This document shows, one piece after another, positions 60,407 to 64,000 of a stretch of 64,000 nt of DNA. Each line of letters begins with the position of its first letter. Position 1 is the first letter of the stretch. The DNA lies in assembly GCA_004794655.1 (NCBI GenBank), contig SMMW01000622.1, forward strand, positions 3,278,501 to 3,342,500, read 5' to 3'. A program made the position numbers and the translations under genes. The stretch comes from Marisa cornuarietis. Its lineage: Eukaryota > Mollusca > Gastropoda > Architaenioglossa > Ampullariidae. The notes under the pieces were generated by a model that saw only the letters and a list, made by a program, of their open reading frames with translations, was not told the DNA's origin and did no database searches.

Positions 60407-60410
<4 letters not shown>
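58730..60410. other. Gene-free stretch with TG repeats
   Basis: An interrupted TG microsatellite lies at about 59258-59338. No exon, RNA or protein-like frame was found. The inverted counterpart of 57.34 kb lies at 60308-60362. Confidence 0.45.
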
Positions 60411-60474
<64 letters not shown>

Positions 60475-60475
60475 A
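60411..60475. repeat. (CA)n microsatellite
   Basis: More than 30 CA units with one interruption near the right end; the longest simple repeat in the window. Confidence 0.95.
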
Positions 60476-60665
60476 GTTTACAGTGGTTAGCAGACCGCAC
60501 ACAGGCAAGTCTTCAGCAGTCACTAAAACTGCATACACACGTGGCTATTTGTCTGCTACAAACGTTCAATATTTGAAAGATACCTACTTTCCTTCTCAAG
60601 TGTTTCTAAAATTTTGAGCATCTGAGATTTAAATCAAAAGTTCTGCCTCAACACCCTGTAGAAGA

Positions 60666-60840
60666 TTATAGATTGCATTCTATAAGTATAAAATGCAATC
60701 TATAGCTATAGAATGCAATCTGTAAGTATAGAATGAATTGTATAAATATAAAATGCAATCTATAAGTATAAAATGCAATGTATAGCTATACATTGCATTC
60801 TATAATTATACATTGCAAGGTATAGCTAGAAATAGCAAGG
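60666..60840. repeat. Tandem array of about 20-22 bp units with inverted halves
   Basis: Units such as AAATGCAATCTATAAGTATA and GAATGCAATCTATAGCTATA repeat about eight times. Several are present as inverse pairs (ATTGCATTCTATA against TATAGAATGCAAT), so the array can fold into hairpins. The family core is TGCAATCTATA. Confidence 0.8.
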
Positions 60841-61769
60841 TTGAGAAAATTCCCCTCTTGGCGCCCCATTCCTACCCCCATCCCCACTCTACACTCTTAT
60901 CCGCTACAAATACTTCCGTTTCGTCACTTCCTGTTTTCTCGACAAATCCAGGTGTGCTTAAGAGAAAAATATCAATATAAAATCTTTCATTCCTTTTTAT
61001 CATAAAATACCACCGCGATATGTTTTTGTGTTACTTTGTGGTCTGTTTCCAGCGATTTTTGCTCAGCAGTCCGGTTGGGCTTTTAAAGTCAGGATGATCA
61101 TTCTCACCAGCACTTCTTATTTCAGCCATTTTCAGTTGAAAAACGCGCTTTTTTTTCTTTCTCTTTTAAGTCTAACCTGAACCTCTGTTTGGCTGCTGCT
61201 ATCTGCTCCTAGCGTTCCCTCCCTCTCTCTCCTTTCTGTTCTTTCTGGCCATTACTTCTCCTCCCTTCTACGTCGATACAAAGTCTCCAGACTCTCATCA
61301 ACGTGCTCCTCCAATTCTTCACCACTAAAATTATAAAGCGATACACCCTCATAACGCAGTTTCCTTTTAACTTATATATATATAAAGAACTCCTCATCTA
61401 TCACCATTCGTGTAGCAGCAGCTGATGTTTCCACCTCAACCGATTCTGTTGCCATCTTCGCAACTTACTCCTTTTACGTAACCACAAGCTACCGCTCGCG
61501 AATGGACCACCCGCCTGTCCTGTATTAGCTTTACACGAAATCACTTACAGTCGTCAAGCTTACAGCAATGGTAACCAAACCAAGCTAGTTCTAACAGTTA
61601 CGTAATCAGGAAAACAACTCACGCTCTCTGACGCACTGTCTGCCGTACGCTAGCCTAAACGAAATCACTCACAATCGTTAAGCTAACAACACAACAGTCA
61701 AGTTAGAAAAGCAATGAAGAGATTACCTACCAAAATAACTTCACCAATCACACCAACTCTCACTCCGCT
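60841..61769. other. Gene-free stretch with a diverged direct repeat
   Basis: No gene was recognised. Two similar pieces, CGAAATCACTTACAGTCGTC near 61537 and CGAAATCACTCACAATCGTT near 61669, are about 130 bases apart and suggest an old local duplication. Confidence 0.4.
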
Positions 61770-61960
61770 ATAGTGTGATGGAAACAAACTGGGGAAGGGA
61801 AAACGGAGTACCTGGAGAAAACCCCCGGCAATCAGCCCTGCGAACAGGTGTCACTTACAAGCGAAACGGGGAGCAAAAGGAGGAACCGCCTTCTTCCTGC
61901 CTTGATGACACGCAAGCGGTACCCGCTATGCTACTAGTCCTCTTGTACCCAAGTCGATGG
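61770..61960 (-). mobile_element. Diverged copy of the tRNA-type SINE
   Basis: The stretch GGAGTACCTGGAGAAAACCC then CAGCCCTGCGAACAGGTGTC matches the body of the 35.75-36.02 kb SINE in the same orientation. The putative tRNA-like head further right is only loosely matched. It interrupts or abuts the ORF1-like LINE segment; the boundary is not exact. Confidence 0.65.
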
Positions 61961-62732
61961 TCCCGCTCACTGTCCTCAGCACACCATGGTTTTACAACAC
62001 ATAGTTCATTCAGGACACTAATCACTTTCGAGTTGCACTCTGTGTAGTTCTCACCGATACTTTCTTGGATGCCAAACAGATTAATGTTTTTTCGCCGGGA
62101 CACAGCCTCGAGCTTGTCCATTTCCGTTGTGATTTCATCCAATTTTTCTTTTAGTAGTTCATTTTCATCTGTTAGCTCATTGATTCGCCTCTCATTTCCA
62201 CGTACCTTTTCTTTAACCGAGTCAATACCTTGCTGAAGCCTGGTGATGTTTTGTATCAAGGATTGGTAGGAAGTTTGAATTTGTTGCGAAACCTGTTGAG
62301 CAATAGAGTCTTCAATACCACGCAGCTGGGTGTGAACGACACAAACAAAAGTGGACTGAGACTGCTCCATGCGGGAAAGAGAAGTAGTACGGCAAGAGTG
62401 GACGATATGCTTTGGATAGTTGGTTGTTCTGACGAATGGCCGGCATGGGTGTGTTGTTCGATAGCACTTGAAGCCAGGTGTTGAGAGACAGGTGTGTCCG
62501 GGATCGAGGTGTCAATTGAGCCACAATTACTCGTCATGTGGTCTGTTGCATGAGAAGAATGAATGATCTCGCCGTTAAGAGGTCCAGGATTTAGTTCGAC
62601 ATCTCCAGCACACATCAAAAGACTTGACACGATGACAGCAAGCAATACACATTGTGCTTTCCTAGAGCTCACCTTACCCTGTACGATTGGGGCAGCTGTC
62701 GCCCTTCGCCAATGAAGTGAACAATTCGCCAT
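61940..62732 (-). mobile_element. LINE 5' region: 2A-type motif and coiled-coil ORF1
   Basis: On the minus strand a frame from an ATG at 62732 encodes a basic, then hydrophobic N-terminus (VLLAVIVSSLLMCA) directly followed by GDVELNPGP at 62580-62606, the consensus of a 2A peptide at which ribosomes skip one peptide bond. A Ser/Thr/His-rich stretch follows. After a frameshift near 62370 comes a long coiled coil (KEKVRGNERRINELTDENEL region) and an ORF1-like domain with NINLFGIQESIGENYTE and ERDHRLG. 2A motifs are known in some animal non-LTR retrotransposons. No endonuclease or RT follows, because the SINE ends the recognisable part. Confidence 0.75.
62580..62606 (-). other. 2A-type ribosome-skipping motif
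   Basis: The nine codons read GDVELNPGP, agreeing with the D-V/I-E-x-N-P-G-P consensus. Skipping would fall between the last G and P, releasing the hydrophobic leader from the downstream product. In this copy the downstream frame is broken. Confidence 0.8.
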
Positions 62733-63346
62733 AAAAAGAGGCCACAAACCACATGGAATATTGAAATTTCAAACGGCATTTCCACTGGATATGTAACACA
62801 CAATTCAGTTTACACCTTTTTTGGTAAAGATATTGTAGATAAACAAAAATAAATAGGTTTTCTCAAGCTTTTATCGAGAGCACTCAAAAACGCGTGTAGC
62901 CTCGAGTGTGGTCTGTACTCTCCCCTCGCTCGCAAAATACAGAAGAGTGGTCTGGTCGATACAGGCACGCACTTTGCACTTCAATATTACATATTACAGC
63001 AACAACTCGGTGACGCCTCGACCATAGTTGTCCTCGAGTTCTATATTGCAATACAGAAAAATAGAAACACAATACTGAAACACTACCAGTGCAACGTCGC
63101 CAGTTGTACACTTCTCTCAAAATACACAAATTTCCTTCTCTAATAGGATAAACTGTTAAGGTTCAGGTTACGTGTCCTGTAGAGTTTAACGGACAATGAT
63201 TGCCCATGACCGCCATGTCCCGGCTATGACACTCACACCGGTTTTCCGTAAACGAAAATGATTCATTTATTCAAACTAGCTCTCTGGGTTAATGCGTGGA
63301 TTCATTCAACTGATTCGCGTCTGTTTTAAGGAACAAAGGAGCTTAC
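62733..63346. other. Gene-free stretch between LINE and block C
   Basis: No exon was found. Part may be LINE 5' UTR. The frame at 62884-63129 (minus) shows no family resemblance. Confidence 0.4.
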
Positions 63347-63560
63347 CTGCGCAGAACTGAGATTTCTTGTCTGCTGAAAATGTAGACCTTTCCAGTCGAT
63401 GAACTACTGATGAGTGACGAGCCAGACGGCGCGCTCTCAAAACACCATGTGACTTTCATGGCACAAAACGAAAGTACATGGATGTGAGGCGTTTACAAAA
63501 AGAACACAAATTCTAGGAACTGTTTGGGGGAAAAAAAATCAATATCATTCTTGTCGCCAT
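63347..63560 (-). promoter_or_regulatory. Candidate leader exon/promoter block C, claudin-like gene 2
   Basis: On the minus strand sequence ending AGTTCTGCGCAG is followed by the donor GTAAGCTCC. Shared pieces with block B (plus strand) are GAGTGACGAGCCAGAC, ATGTGACTTT, GGCACAAAACGAAAGTA, GAACACAAATTCTAGGAA. It lies 7.4 kb upstream of the gene-2 ATG, which begins just after a 3' splice site. This is the best candidate for its first exon and promoter, but the link is inferred. Confidence 0.5.
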
Positions 63561-63827
63561 CTTGCTTTAAGAATGCCGTGGATCTCATTGACGATGTTAC
63601 GTATCACAGAGTGGGACTGGAGGAGAAGACATCTTTACGCTGACCCAGCAGCTAAGGCAAAATCAAGGAAAAGCATCAAACCACAGACTTCTATGGTTTC
63701 TAGACTGAAGATTTTTCTCAAGTTCGGCGGCAAAGCAAGGGTAGCCAAGACTACAGTCAAAAAGAGCGCGGAGTCTATTGCGTTTATATAAGCAGTAGCC
63801 CAACATTTTTGATGATTTGTAAAAATA

Positions 63828-63950
63828 GTGAATGGCTGCTGTGCAGTTGGCTGCACCAACCGACACACAAATGATTCCAGCAAGTCTTTTCACGTTGAAG
63901 TACTCGGTACTCATATGCATTGTGATATTATTGAATACTTTGTAGGTGAA
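63828..63950 (+). pseudogene. THAP zinc-finger N-terminal fragment, no start codon
   Basis: The plus strand encodes (I)VNGCCAVGCTNRHTNDSSKSF followed by H. This closely fits the N-terminus of THAP domains (M-V-x-x-C-x-A-x-G-C-x-N-R ... SFH-x-FP), including the first zinc ligands. The codon at the expected Met is ATA and an in-frame TGA lies 12 bases upstream. After SFH the sequence loses the motif (VEVLGTHMHC) and a stop follows near 63973, with no second zinc-ligand pair. It could be a decayed THAP gene or the start of a P-element-like transposase remnant. The window ends here. Confidence 0.5.
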
Positions 63951-64000
63951 ATTGTTAACACTTCTCCGAACATACTTGTCGTCTGTCGATGAGTGTGGAG

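Noticed and set aside
60411..60475. Possible CRISPR-like repeat structure
   Set aside because: It is a plain CA microsatellite with no spacers; no CRISPR array exists in this eukaryotic window.

Overview
The window is nuclear DNA of an animal, most likely an invertebrate and perhaps a mollusc. It is AT-rich, its genes have many GT-AG introns, and it carries many microsatellites and broken LINE, SINE and LTR copies. No bacterial operon, CRISPR array, rRNA gene or intact tRNA gene was seen. The species cannot be named from the sequence; the mollusc suggestion is an inference from gene structure and repeat types.

Five protein genes can be modelled exon by exon. (1) 8987-10601 (+) is a five-exon gene for a 180-residue saposin-like protein of the canopy/MZB1 type, with a signal peptide and a C-terminal HEEL. 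(2) 11842-23249 (-) is a complete 16-exon IFT70 (TTC30) gene for the intraflagellar transport B complex. (3) 23569-24417 (+) is an intronless KTI12, divergent from IFT70 across about 320 bases. (4, 5) 36596-38481 (-) and 53123-55946 (-) are tandem paralogues for four-pass, claudin-like membrane proteins. Their coding exons match in number and phase, and each has a 3' splice site 11-12 bases before the ATG, so each expects an upstream non-coding leader exon. Related blocks that end in GTAAG-type donors lie upstream of both genes (about 46.3 and 47.7 kb for the first, 63.3 kb for the second) and are candidate duplicated promoters and leader exons.

The rest is mostly repeats. LINE relics of several families lie at 1.9, 6.4-7.4, 16.8-18.5 (inside an IFT70 intron), 27.2-28.9, 29.0-30.8, 39.6, 56.6 and 61.9-62.7 kb. 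The last has a 2A-type motif (GDVELNPGP) behind a hydrophobic leader. A solo LTR with a 5-bp target duplication lies at 33.3-34.6 kb, with related copies at 40.3-41.0 and 58.4 kb. A tRNA-type SINE with a 9-bp duplication lies at 35.75-36.02 kb. A foldback element whose inverted arms are short tandem arrays sits between TA microsatellites at 57.98-58.71 kb. A MITE-like inverted repeat is at 51.1-51.4 kb. The right edge holds a THAP-like zinc-finger fragment with no start codon.

The genes do not form one pathway. The only likely functional links by position are the shared IFT70/KTI12 promoter region and the duplicated claudin-like pair with its leader blocks.
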